A stretch of DNA of 64,000 bases from Agrypnia vestita (Eukaryota > Arthropoda > Insecta > Trichoptera > Phryganeidae). The notes below the pieces were generated by a model. The model searched no databases. It was not told the origin of the DNA and saw nothing but the letters and a program-made list of their open reading frames with translations. Below, in pieces: positions 1 to 10,362 of the stretch (its first letter is position 1; every line of letters begins with the position of its first letter). The position numbers and the translations under genes were made by a program. The DNA is taken from contig JADDOH010010939.1 in assembly GCA_016648135.1 (NCBI GenBank), forward strand, positions 61,425-125,424, written 5' to 3'.

Positions 1-2119
1 GGCCACGATTTGAATCAAAGGGAAAAATGCTAATCAGTTGACCCGAAACTGTGATGATCACCCAATACATTATAAGAGTTTTGTTAATTGTAGTGTTTCG
101 AGAATTTTCCTCGAGCGGAATATTTTGATGTGCACAGAATTTTTTTTGATGTCTCTAGTCCATTTTATGTTATTCTGCAGATATGCCAATTAGTGAAGAA
201 GTAAAAGAAGAACAAGAAGAAGAAATAAAGTATCTGTTAAATAATTGAATTAAATTTCGATTATTTTACATATACTTTTACGTGTCTTTTACTATGTTGA
301 CTCATAAAAATATCTCAAATGTTATCAAATTCAATTTTTTTTATAATGAATTTAATTACTGAAAGTATCCAAAAATAATAAAATTGTAAAACTTATTTGA
401 TGAATCACAGAATAATAAAAATGTACATTGAAAAAATATCGTTAATACCAATTATAATGTCGTTAAACGAATTTACTTTTCATATTAATATAATAATTTG
501 TAGTATATTGTTTTGGTGACGAAGATTAATGACAGTGATTAGTGTTTTAACATAGGAAACAATTCAACGAATCTAATAATTCAATGAAAAGTTGCCTAAT
601 ATCAAGCAAAACGCGCTCTTGAAAAAAAATATTAATTTATTTCAAATTAATAACAACAATATTCTCAGATTACCATTTCAAAATAGTTTTGAACATTTTG
701 AATGGCTTCTGGGGATTGAAATTACTCTGTAGCTTCGTGGTATCCAGGAAATACGCTATTTCGGAATCATTACTGGATTATACAGCCTGTCATTTATCTA
801 TGCTTTATATCCCGTACGGATAAGAAAAAATCATCGAAAGAAATTTTTTTCAACTCCTTGTGAAATGCACTCTCTACACGAAAAAAAACTTTAAAAAATA
901 ACATGCTTATTATATTTAAATGTTCCTATCTACTTGTGGTTAATGCAATTCGCAACACACGGGATGAATGACGGGATTAAAGATATGAGGAAAATAAAGG
1001 GACGAAGGAATGAAATGAAATTAAGTGTATTTCCAAATGAGGAAAAGGAGGCAAGAAAGCGAAATGTTGAATCTTACCGCCGAGGTTTCCTCCTGAAATG
1101 AAATTATTATTATCTGAAATGAAATAAATATATTTCTTATTAAGTGTATTTATACTACTATGATGATATTGAATTGACGATTCACTATACATACACTAAT
1201 ACACAGCACTTCTTCGAATGATGAAAGGCACGACTCTTGCGACAGTGTCCATAGAATAATTTCGACTGACATTTATGCAATTTTGTGCACAACGAGGAGT
1301 TTGACGATATTTACGTACGATATTTAATCAGTGTCTGAGATTACGCAACCAAAATCTCTCTTTCTACGTATGTCTGGTGCCTTCTATATTCTATTACTTC
1401 TTTTAATGACCAGACATTAAAAGAAGCAACCAGACGCCTTATGAAAGAGCACGAATGCGGCGTAACATTTTATTGTTCTCTAAGAGTACTCAGGCTTGTC
1501 TCTCGATTGTAAAAGAGGTTATTAATTTATACAAAGGTGCATCTTGCCTTCATTTATAAATTATTTGAGGTATTTTTACTAAGGTGACCACTAGCTGTGA
1601 TGAATGAAAAACATACATATAAGGATTATTTTATTCTTAATCTATATCTATGGTATTCCCTTTTTTGGAGTTTCACAATGCAAATTGCAGTGTCTGGAAG
1701 TGGGCGTGTGGTAAATCAGAATTAATAAATGTAATTTGAGTTATCACAAAACAATGGTCAATCACAAATGATTTCTATTTCATAGCATTTACGCTTCTCC
1801 GTCGTTCGACGGAGTAGTGTAAAGATATACGTGGGTAGATGTTGGTTCATAGAAAATGTATTATTTGTTTATAAACTAGAACAAAATATGGAATTAGAAT
1901 TCACACCATCCAAATTAACATTAATTGAGTTTTGTTTACGTAACTTGGCCCTGTATATTTTATTTTGAAAGTATTTTTTAAAGATGTAAGAGAAATCATT
2001 TAGAGAGATACAAAAAATTATTCATAGGAAAAGATAGAATTGACTTTAAAATAAACATGAAAATTAACGACATTTAAAGGGTAATGACAACTTCATTGGT
2101 TATTGTACTTGTCTTTTTT
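1..2119. other. AT-rich sequence without recognised gene
   Basis: Strongly AT-rich, with short chance reading frames only. No motif of a known protein family was seen on either strand. One perfect 12-bp hairpin lies inside it at 1,397-1,426. It could be intergenic or intronic. Confidence 0.5.
1397..1426. repeat. Perfect 12-bp hairpin
   Basis: CTTCTTTTAATG at 1,397-1,408 is followed by a 6-base loop and its exact reverse complement at 1,415-1,426. No T-run follows to suggest a terminator and no coding context is present. It may be the remnant of a small inverted-repeat element or chance. Confidence 0.6.
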
Positions 2120-2412
2120 ACTCCTTTGCTAACTCGTGGCGTCTGCTTGCTTGACGAAAAAACTTTGGATCGATTTTGAACCCTTTTCCCGTGATTCAAT
2201 CGAGTTGAAACTTTGCAAGCAGACTCGTGGCGATAATCAAGAAGATCTATTAAATTTTCGTTTTAAAAAAAAAATTATAGTATAATTTTGGATTTTTAGA
2301 AATTTTTAATGGTTTTTTCATACAACTTACCAAGTTTTAAGCGCCAAACCAGTTTCCACAAGTAAGAGAAAGGGAGTATAATAAAAACTTGTTTTTTATG
2401 GGTTACTTTTTT
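2120..2412 (+). mobile_element. Non-autonomous repeat family A, copy 1
   Basis: The copy starts at an ACTCC-type end (here ACTCCTTTGCTAACTCG) and carries the family core: CTTTGGATCGATTTT, then a CCCGTGATYCAATCGAG block, then AGTATAATTTTGGATTTTT. It closes with AGAAAGGGAGTATAATAAAA and an ACTTG-TTTTTATGGGTTA tail. The ends ACTCCYTT and AAAGGGAGT are short inverted motifs, as in a MITE, but the superfamily is not recognised. It is followed immediately by copy 2 in the same orientation. No protein is encoded. Confidence 0.7.
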
Positions 2413-2838
2413 ATTTCCTTTCTTTTAACTCGTAGCGTCTGCTTGCTTGACGAAAAAAGAAAAAACTTTGGATCGATTTTTAAACTTTTTCCCGTGATCC
2501 AATCAAGCTGAAACTTTACAAGCAGTCTCGTGGTGACGATCAAAGAGATGTATCAAATTTTCGTTAAAAAATTAATAATCATAGTATAATTTTGGATTTT
2601 TAGAAATTTTTAATGGTGTTTTCATACAACTTACTAAGTTTTATGAAGATTCCAACGCATATGGTATACACTAAACCTGATTATAGTATAATTTTGGATT
2701 TTTGGAATTTTTTTATTACTCCCTTTCGTAGCGTCGCCCGACCGAAGCCCAACGCGTAGGTTAAGCGCCAAACCAGTTTCCACTAGTAAATGAGAAAGGG
2801 AGTATAATAAAAACTTGGTTTTTGTGGGTTAGTTTTTA
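2413..2838 (+). mobile_element. Non-autonomous repeat family A, copy 2
   Basis: Same order of blocks as copy 1, and abutting it. This copy keeps an extra internal ATTACTCCCTTTCGTAGCG segment and a GCCCAACGCG segment that copy 1 lacks. It also has an internal duplication of the AGTATAATTTTGGATTTTT block. It ends with AGAAAGGGAGT near 2,802 and then the ACTTGGTTTTTGTGGGTTAG tail. Copy 1 is therefore probably an internally deleted version, or the pair arose by tandem duplication. Confidence 0.7.
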
Positions 2839-4184
2839 TTATTATTGATTTCAAAGTAAATAAAATTTTGTATTCTGTAACATGTTACAAAATATATCAA
2901 AATGTGTACACTAGTATCTTTCATAATTATTGACAGTCTTTTTGTTTTTTGTGTGCTGAATTTTTGATTTGTTTTTTATGTACTGAACTGAAATACAATT
3001 TGTGTACTGAAAAAAAAAAACAAAATAAAGTTCTCTAAAACAAAATAGCAACTGCAAGCCCTGGTTCAAGTCGTGGTACTGACTATATTTTTGTGACTAT
3101 GTAAGCCATTTCTATAATTTTTTTTTTTTTTTAATTGATTTATTAACGCTCTACAGCGCTTTTACAAACAAATAGGTAAAGTGTACATTTATATAATGGA
3201 TAGTTTAAAGAAAAAAAATGAAAATAATGATGACAAATTGGAAATCAAATACTTAAAGTACAAATGCAAATATATAAAGATAAATATAATATAAAGTAAA
3301 AAGAATGTATAGAACAAAGCAGAAGCATAAGGAAAACATAATATAATAAAAATTCAAAAAATAAAAAGTCATAATGTAGCAAAATTTGTTTTAATATTAT
3401 CGTAAAAAGATAACAAAAGGTGATTCCATTGTAATTTCAGTGTCAAATTAATTATCGGGCTAACTATGATGATTTTTCCCCGAAGAGGAGACGGAGAGAA
3501 TGGAACGCCACATGTTTGATCTCACAAACCACTCCTGCCTCGTTCATTTACACACACACATATTCCCTTGCGTTTGTCGGATATTTTAATAGGACCATCT
3601 TTCAATGTATGATTTATCAGATTGTGGCTTTCGTTAAAACGATTTTAGAAAATAAAACATAATATCATACCTCCCCTCAAAACTTTGTAAGTGTAACTCT
3701 TACCGTATCTTCATAAAAATATTACTTTGACTACAGTGTCAGAAAAATCTTAAAAGATAAAACATTAAACTAATCCAGCATATACAACTTTCACATCATG
3801 CACATATTGCAAAATCTAGCAAGAACGTATTATTAAGTTAATTAAGTGAGATTAAATATGCCTTAAATAAATGGCAAAGGATAATTTTTAAATTTAATAT
3901 CATTGTGTCGGCTATCATAATTATCATTATTATCTGCTCCTGTTCAGCTCTATTCTATTTTCCATCCACGTTCTAGATAATGACGTGAGGCAGAAGCATC
4001 ACATCACTTCCAATATATAGAACCAATCTTTTGAGGGTTATGCCGAAAATTACATTAATGAATAATGAATATCACTTCGGATCCCAACGTTTTCCATACA
4101 CACGAAAATCGCCCCCAGATTAAACATAGAACCTTCCTGGAGTTAAAACTCATGAATATTTTTCCTTCATTGGGATATTTAACA
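2839..4184. other. AT-rich sequence without recognised gene
   Basis: Long A- and T-rich stretches (poly-T near 3,119-3,132). No reading frame or RNA gene could be supported. A slightly more GC-rich patch at 3,475-3,560 and CA-rich bases near 3,550 have no recognised identity. Confidence 0.45.
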
Positions 4185-4473
4185 TAGGGGAGAGTAACCT
4201 ATATTGGACCACTTTTGACATAATGGCACATATCGCCTAATTCTTTCAACCTATAAGAATGAGTAATGGTTCAAAATATAGCGTGATTCAATAGCTAGAT
4301 AATAACAATCTGTTCTCATCGTAGCGTAGTCGCAACTATTAAAAAATAATCGTTTAGTGAAGGTTGTCGTTCGGTCCAATTAACGCAACCAGTATCCTAA
4401 ATTGGACCACCGGGATCCTAAATTGGACCAAATGAAAAAAATACCTAATTAATGAAAAATAAACACAGTTTAG

Positions 4474-4712
4474 TATCATTATTAAATATATTTATTATTC
4501 AAAAGTAGTATATATTCAAAAAAGAACAATTTTACTTAATAAAGTCTTTGGATAGCTATCTTACTTAATCAACATTTTCTTAATCTTATATGATGATAAA
4601 TTATACTTATTATTTAAAAGTAATATAATTTCCAAAAGGAAAACTTTTACTTAATAAAGTCTTTGGATGCCTATTTTGCTTAATCAACATATAAAATATC
4701 TTAATCTTTGTG
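4474..4712. repeat. Two-unit tandem duplication inside the pogo-like element
   Basis: Two units of roughly 120 bp share TTTACTTAATAAAGTCTTTG, then GGAT and CTTAATCAACAT blocks (near 4,532-4,580 and 4,648-4,690). They are diverged from each other. They lie in the non-coding left part of the deleted transposon. Confidence 0.6.
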
Positions 4713-4775
4713 GCAATTATAAACTCAAAAATAACAAATAATCATGAACAATGCTTCTACTGAATGGGATAATAC

Positions 4776-5060
4776 CTAAAAATGTTCATTCAAGCAATCA
4801 TCACATATATCAGGGTTTGTGGTGCAGGTCTCATGTAGCCATCTCTGGCACTGCACGCATTGCAGTCACTCGACCATGGGTCCATTTTTGTCGAAATAGT
4901 TTATACGTAGTATGAACTATAATAGTTCATACCACAGGAAACGCACTCATTTTCATCATCGCCATCGTCGTCGCCGTCATTTAGTTTGATTACAACACCA
5001 GAATCACTTGAACTACTGGTAATTGACCTTTTTCGCTTCAATGTCTTCTTCTTTACTACT
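4776..5060 (-). pseudogene. Pogo-like transposase C-terminus (PHD-like zinc finger remnant)
   Basis: The minus strand first shows a basic and Ser-rich stretch (KKKTLKRKRSITSSSDSG), then an acidic run, then ECVSCGMNYYSS. After a stop and a frame change come DCNAC and CQRWLHETCTTNPDICDDC, followed by LNEHF and a stop at 4,776-4,778. The order C-x2-C, C-x2-C, W-x-H-x2-C, C-x2-C is that of a PHD-type C4HC3 zinc finger, known at the C-terminus of some pogo-like transposases. It lies in the same element as the HTH remnant, so this is inferred to be the other end of one protein. Confidence 0.65.
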
Positions 5061-5120
5061 TCCTTCTTAACTACTCTTTTTTGTTAGTTTTAGATGTTTT
5101 AAATACAGCTTGTTTTTTGC

Positions 5121-5343
5121 TTTACCTGCTTGTCCTTTTCGTTGGATACCTTCTTCTAAGGATAATAGCAATTTTATTAAGCAGTTTAGCGTGACGCAAC
5201 ATCGTTGCTTTTCGCACTTGATACTGCCTGGTGATGGCATTTATACCCATTTCATTATTTTTATATGTCGTCAACGCTCTTTCTATGTCTTCTTTCCTTC
5301 ATTTGTAGTACTCCTTTTTACTCTCGCCATCTGCAGTGGTCAT
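5121..5343 (-). pseudogene. Pogo-like transposase N-terminus (Psq HTH remnant)
   Basis: Read on the minus strand from an ATG at 5,343, the frame gives MTTADGESKKEYYK, a stop, then EDIERALTTYKNNEMGINAI and TRQYQVRKATMLRHAKLLNK. The pattern 'ED.ERAL....N.EMGINA..RQY.V.KATMLRH' is the pipsqueak-type helix-turn-helix that pogo/Tigger transposases use to bind their ends. The early stop and the missing catalytic domain show it is dead. The frame ends near 5,121 and the next sequence already belongs to the C-terminal linker, so the deletion junction lies close by. Confidence 0.7.
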
Positions 5344-5809
5344 CTAGAATGAAAAGAATTTTATTCAAATTTTGAACAAAAGTGGTTGCATTAATTGGAC
5401 CGGTACAATTTAGGAACTCGGGAGTGGTTCAATATACGGACCGTGGTATATTTTCACTCGTGTCAAAAAAATAAAAACATAAACTCTACGGATTTGTGTT
5501 TATTTACTGGTATTTAAAACAGTATAAAACATGCCTTTTTATAGAAAATATTACAAAATGATGACTTACTATTATGACCAACAACTTGGTTAGACACCAC
5601 ACTCAAAATCAGCAACAGTACAGTCCAAAAATTATTTTTTTTCGTCACAGTTGCGATATGTATTCAACGTCGGTACAAAATGGCGGAGTGTTAGTGGCGC
5701 TGCAATCGCGTGTTTTTCAATTGCCAGTGTAAAAAAAATGTTTCATTTTGGTAGTAAAACAGAAGTGGTCCAATATAAGTGCCGGTTCAATATTGGTTAC
5801 TCTCCCCTA

Positions 5810-7405
5810 CTGCTTTATTAATTCTGCTATTTTATGTGTATTAAATAATGATTTTTAATTAATTTTCAATTACGTATACACACACAATAATATATATTAT
5901 GTAAAAAATCTTCATATTCATGTTGTGAAAGATTTGAATATTTAAAAAAAATTATTGTATAGAAATTCTTAATATATATAATAAGCAAACAATAATTTTT
6001 TATTTATATTACAATTTCAGCATAGAATATTATCTCTTCTATAGAAACGAGCGCTTGTATTTAAAAGAGGAATATGCTGAAATTATTTAGCTTATAGTTA
6101 AGATTTTTGATTCCTTTTCATATACATTTTTTATCTGTGATATTTCTGAAGTTATCCGGTAGGATGTTAAAATATTTTTTCTTTAGATGTGTGTAGTGAT
6201 ATTGCGCAAATGAGGAGTTAAATTTTTTTTATTTTGTATTTTTGTCGTGTGCGATTTTCAGTTAAAAACTACTTTATTTTTTCACTACTAGGTCGTTTCG
6301 AGAAATACAGATTTTTTCCAAACTAATAGTGAAAAAATAAAATAATTTTGAAAAACTCAAATAGTTAATATAGTAAGTGTGGTTAAATATTTTTTAATAA
6401 TCTATCATTATGATTATTTACAATGTAAACGCCAAATCCTTCAATAAAAATATGTACGTTGTAGAAACCAGTACAATGTACTCTTGTATAATATTGAGAT
6501 TAACACGACATTCAGCCATGTAAATGTTCAGTACTTTATTTGATACGACTGTGCTAAGAGTAATTTATTTTGAAAGGAATTATTAACAAAAAAGTTGAGA
6601 TGTGAATTTTTAACATTATTTATTAAAGAACAATTATGTTTTTTTAATATATATTTGTATTAATAAAACACTGTGTAAGAGTAAAATCTGTGTATGCATC
6701 GATGTGGTATAGTAAAAGTGGAATGTAATCTAAATATTTGGAATTTGCCACTAAAAAATAAGACAGGTACCTACATACGAAAAAAATAAAATATCTATCT
6801 AAATATTCAGACATAACTATATGTCTCTATTTTGAAATAAGTGATTAACTCAGTAATATCCTTTGATTGAAATATTTATTTATAGACAATGAAATATTAA
6901 AATGCAATTATTCGCGTTTCAATATTGAATGGTGATCCTACTCTGGGGTGATATAAATACTCAGTACTCAGATATTATATGCCAACAGATCACATTATTT
7001 ATTACATTACATGAAATTATGTTTGTCTGATCATTTATCCGTTGATATCCGGTCCTTAAAATAATGTATTATATTATATACATATATATATATATAATTA
7101 TTAATTATATATAATTTGGTGTGTATGTGGTAAATATGGAACAAAAGTATTTTTCTGGTATAGATATATATATTATATAGATATATATAATATATATATT
7201 TTTTTTTTTTTTTTTCTTATTTTCTTATTGCTGGCTATGACTCGTCTAGTAATCTAGTCGTCAGTGGCTCGAGCCACATTCTCAGACACCGGCAAGTTAA
7301 GCAAGTTGTTCCTTTTTTTATGGCACAACCGTTTAACTTAGTTTTTAATAGAGCAAGAGTATTGATGCGACACGTATTCGTATTTTAATTAAAAATATTC
7401 CAATA
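5810..7405. other. AT-rich sequence with TA-rich tracts
   Basis: No gene recognised. Alternating TA and near-palindromic ATATAT stretches occur at about 7,066-7,120 and 7,150-7,200, followed by poly-T. At 7,280-7,297 the words CAGACACCGGCAAGTTAAG match a second site near 55,305, suggesting a diverged SINE-like piece. Confidence 0.45.
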
Positions 7406-9162
7406 AAAATATTGATTATTTTATTTGTATATAACTACTTTTATATGAGTATTTCACCTACATAATAATAATAATAATAATAATAATATTTTGATAATTT
7501 ATATAGCGCCGTTTTCGCATATACTCACTTCAAGGGCGCTTTACGCATAACATTATCTTACAAAACCAATAACTGCTAAAAAACTTATTTACTATAACTT
7601 ATTCACTATGTGGCATGCAAGAAATGGAATTAATGTTTAATACTATAATAGTTGAGAGTGCCTGAAAGAATGAGGTGTTTTCGCGGAGTGCACACTAGGA
7701 TTGGAAAACATTAGCTAGTGTTGCTGTGGTCAGATTCTATAGGTTTTCTCTCTGGACATTTAAACCAGTAAAGGTTTTGAAGATGGTGTGAGATGTGCGC
7801 AAACTTTGAAACGCCGGTAATAAGTCTTGCAGCGGCATTAAATGCAGATTGTAATTGGTTTATTTCCTGTTTTGGGAGATGAGCGTAGATACTATTACAG
7901 TAGTCTAAGCGAGAGATAACGTATGTGTTTATTAGTAATTCTGTTAGGATGCTTTTGCGAATAGATTTAATGTGGCGTAAATGATAGAATTCAGAACTGG
8001 TTGTGCTATTAATTTGTTTACTAAGAGAAAAGCTTGAATCCAAGTAGACTACAAGTAGTTTGACGTTGGTTTTGGGAATTATGTCAATATTTGAAATAGA
8101 GAGTGGGAGTTTTTCCAATAGGTGTTGGTGTCTTCGGGTAGCTGTCCGAAGAAACTCAGTTTTGGTCGGGTTAAGTTTCAGTTTATTTGAGGACATCCAA
8201 AAGTTTACGTCTTGTATGCACTGAATAATAGATTTTTTCAGTACGTCTGTTTCGTCTGGAGAGCAATGGAAGTACAGTTGCCAGTCATCGGCGTAACAGT
8301 GAGCTAGAAGTCCGTGTGCTGTAATGATGTCAAATTATTCTTTTGTATACATGATGAAAAGTAAAGGGCCAAGTACTGATCCTTGTGGAACACCTGACAT
8401 CATACATAGCGGTGCTGATTCGATGCTACCGATCACTACCGTTTGGCAACGGTTCGATAGATACGATTGAAACCATTTAAGTGCTGTGCCGCGTAGACCG
8501 TAAGATACTTCCATTATTATCAGCAGGAGGTCATGAGAATAAATGAGCAGAGGTCAATTGAGAAGAGAGACAAATATTAGTTTACCGGTGTCTATTGCAA
8601 GTGTTATGTCTGATAGAATTTTAAAGAGTCCGGTTTCTGTAGAGTGGTGTTTTCTGTAGGCTGATTGAAATTTACTAAATAAATTATGTGCGTCCATGTA
8701 TGCATTTAACCGCAAAGACACAATCTTTTCAAGCAATTTAGCGATGAGTGGTATATTAAATATGGGTCTGTAGTTATTGAGGTCTTCAGTATCTAGCGTA
8801 GATTTTTTTTCAATTGGAGTCACCATTGCACTTTTCAGAATGTCAGGAACTTCTCCAGTGCCCAGTGATAAATGTACAGTTTGCAGAGAAAATGTGCTAG
8901 TTCTTCTATGCAAGACTTAAAGAGCCAAGTTGGTATGGGATCCAGGGTACAGTGCTTAGTTGGAGAGATTTTAGTTAATCGTGTCATTTCTGTAACGTTT
9001 ATGTCCGATAGAGTATCAAGTATAGTGTCGCATCCTCTGTTTCAGAAATACCTTTCCATCATCATACATATAACACCCTGACGATGGAAAGGTATTTCTG
9101 AAACATGTAGATGAAATACTCATATAAAAGTAGATATATACAAATAAAATAATCAATATTTT
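7406..9162. repeat. Long palindrome, left arm split by a LINE
   Basis: The outer arms 7,406-7,463 and 9,105-9,162 are 58-bp reverse complements with two mismatches. The inner arms 9,039-9,060 and 9,083-9,104 are perfect 22-bp reverse complements. If the LINE at 7,464-9,038 is removed, the left arm becomes one 80-bp arm facing the continuous 80-bp right arm across a 22-bp loop. The right arm reads CTGACGA (9,078-9,084) and then GAAAC (9,100-9,104), similar to sequence at the ends of Penelope-like elements. That link is tentative. Confidence 0.8.
7464..9038 (-). pseudogene. 5'-truncated CR1-like LINE, reverse transcriptase remnant
   Basis: The minus strand, from high to low coordinates, shows reverse-transcriptase blocks in the correct order: TLDPIPTWLFKSCIEEL; GEVPDILKSAMVTPI; LNNYRPIFNIPLIAKLLEKI; FQSAYRKHHSTETGL; YGLRGTALKWFQSYLSNR; GVPQGSVLGPLLF; the catalytic YADD box at 8,284-8,295; then NKLKLNPTKTEFL and SRLDYCNS. 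Stops and frame changes (for example after LIFVSLLN, and between LLFIMYTKE and FDIITAHG) show it is inactive. The 3' end carries a GCGC-containing hairpin region and a TTA trinucleotide tail (7,464-7,487 complement), as in CR1/L2-type elements. The 5' part, with the endonuclease, is missing. It sits inside the palindrome described separately. Confidence 0.85.
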
Positions 9163-9309
9163 TTTTAAATGTCAATCTACAATGTTGCTCAATCAATTGA
9201 AAAAAAAATTCCGTAACTTATTAAAAATTTTGTATTTGCCATGAGTGTTGATATAATAATTTTTTTAAAATAATACTACTAAATACTGTACTGTTTAAAA
9301 GAATAAGTA

Positions 9310-10276
9310 TATAAATTTTTCAGGGGACGGCGAACTTTGCAACGAAACTCTTTCTGGTAATTCTTCCTTAAAAATGTTAACTCTAAACATTCGAAGTATC
9401 AACAAAAATTTTAATGAGTCACTCTTACTTCTAAATGACATAAAAGTAAACTTGGATCCTATTGTTTTGACTGAGTGTTGTCTCGGTGACAATTACTTAC
9501 CAAAAAATATCCCTGGATATGCCACTGTTCACTCTAAATTAAATAAGCTACAAAACGATGGTGTGGTTATCTATATTGAGCAAGATGTGCCTTTTACATA
9601 AAAAAAATAGAAATTTGAGGGTGATCTATATTTTCCATATACAAATTACCCTCAATGCAAAATCTGACATCGTTCATGGATTTACTTGGCAAAACGCTTT
9701 CTCTTTATATTAATGGTAAGAATTTTATCCTAACCGGAGACCCGAATATAAATATAATAGATAGTAATAAACACAAGCAAGCAGCTGACTACCTGGATTT
9801 ATTAACCTACGGACTTAAATCACTGATCAACAGTCCTACCAGTTCTCGCATTGATCATATTATCTGCAGATCATACAAGGCATGTGTTCCTATCGTATAT
9901 CAAAACTCTATTACTGATCACTATATACATTGTTCCTTATGTTGACAAAAGGCTCTAGTTAAAATAAATTTTGTTAAGAGGAAAATTAATCCTAATACTC
10001 CCCAAAGAAGTCTTAAGAACTGATACCGATTGTAACACTAAATTTCAGAAATTTATAGATATCTTTTCTAATCAAATTAGCAATAACTCGGAAGAAAATA
10101 TTATTAATTATTCACATAAATACAAAAAAATTAAAATCGTGGATACAAATGGGCTACTTTTGTGCATTCACAAAAAAGATAGGCTGCATAAAGCTTTAAA
10201 AAACTCTTATAATTATATACAACACCAAAATTATACAAAATATAGGAATATGTATAACAAACTTAACTTAACTTAA
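9310..10276 (+). pseudogene. LINE apurinic-endonuclease domain fragment
   Basis: Three broken plus-strand blocks are in the order of a LINE ORF2 N-terminus. First LTLNIRSINKNFNESLLLLN with IVLTEC and NDGVVIYI, the start of the AP-endonuclease fold. Then FILTGDPNINIID, YLDLLTYGLKSLINSPT, RIDHIICR and ITDHY, the later catalytic Asp/His blocks. Then GLLLCIHKKDRLHKAL and YTKYRNMYNKLN, the linker before the reverse transcriptase. Stops and frame changes separate the blocks. No reverse transcriptase follows on this strand, so it is a fragment. Confidence 0.8.
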
Positions 10277-10278
10277 AG

Positions 10279-10362
10279 AGTAGCTTGTTGGTCTTGTGGT
10301 TAGGACTCTTGCCTCGTGAGCCAAAGGTCGCGGGTTCGAATCTCACTCCAGACCAGCTAGTT
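10279..10362 (+). repeat. tRNA-like SINE head
   Basis: TTGGTCTTGTGGTTAGGA resembles the D-arm/A-box of tRNAs, and GGGTTCGAATC at 10,332-10,342 is a good B-box. The cloverleaf is imperfect: the T stem and acceptor do not pair cleanly. A tRNA-derived SINE head or tRNA pseudogene is therefore more likely than a working tRNA. It directly follows the LINE endonuclease fragment. Confidence 0.55.

Larger units (their letters stand above)
4185..5809 (-). mobile_element. Internally deleted pogo-like DNA transposon
   Basis: The element proper is 4,187-5,807 (1,621 bp), bounded by TA at 4,185-4,186 and 5,808-5,809, which fits a TA target duplication. The ends are inverted: left GGGGAGAGTAACCTATATTG, right (complement) GGGGAGAGTAACCAATATTG, each followed by G(G/A)ACC. 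The motif ATTGGACC or its complement recurs inside (near 4,205, 4,374, 4,403, 4,424, 5,395 and 5,767), typical of subterminal transposase sites. The minus strand retains remnants of both ends of a pogo-type transposase but not the catalytic DDE core, so the element is non-autonomous. The family assignment rests on the HTH remnant plus TA target. Confidence 0.8.

Noticed and set aside
7060..7210. TA-rich palindromic tracts as a replication origin or scaffold site
   Set aside because: Ordinary low-complexity AT sequence; nothing specific supports such a role.
10279..10362. Functional tRNA gene
   Set aside because: A- and B-box words are present but T and acceptor stems do not pair properly.
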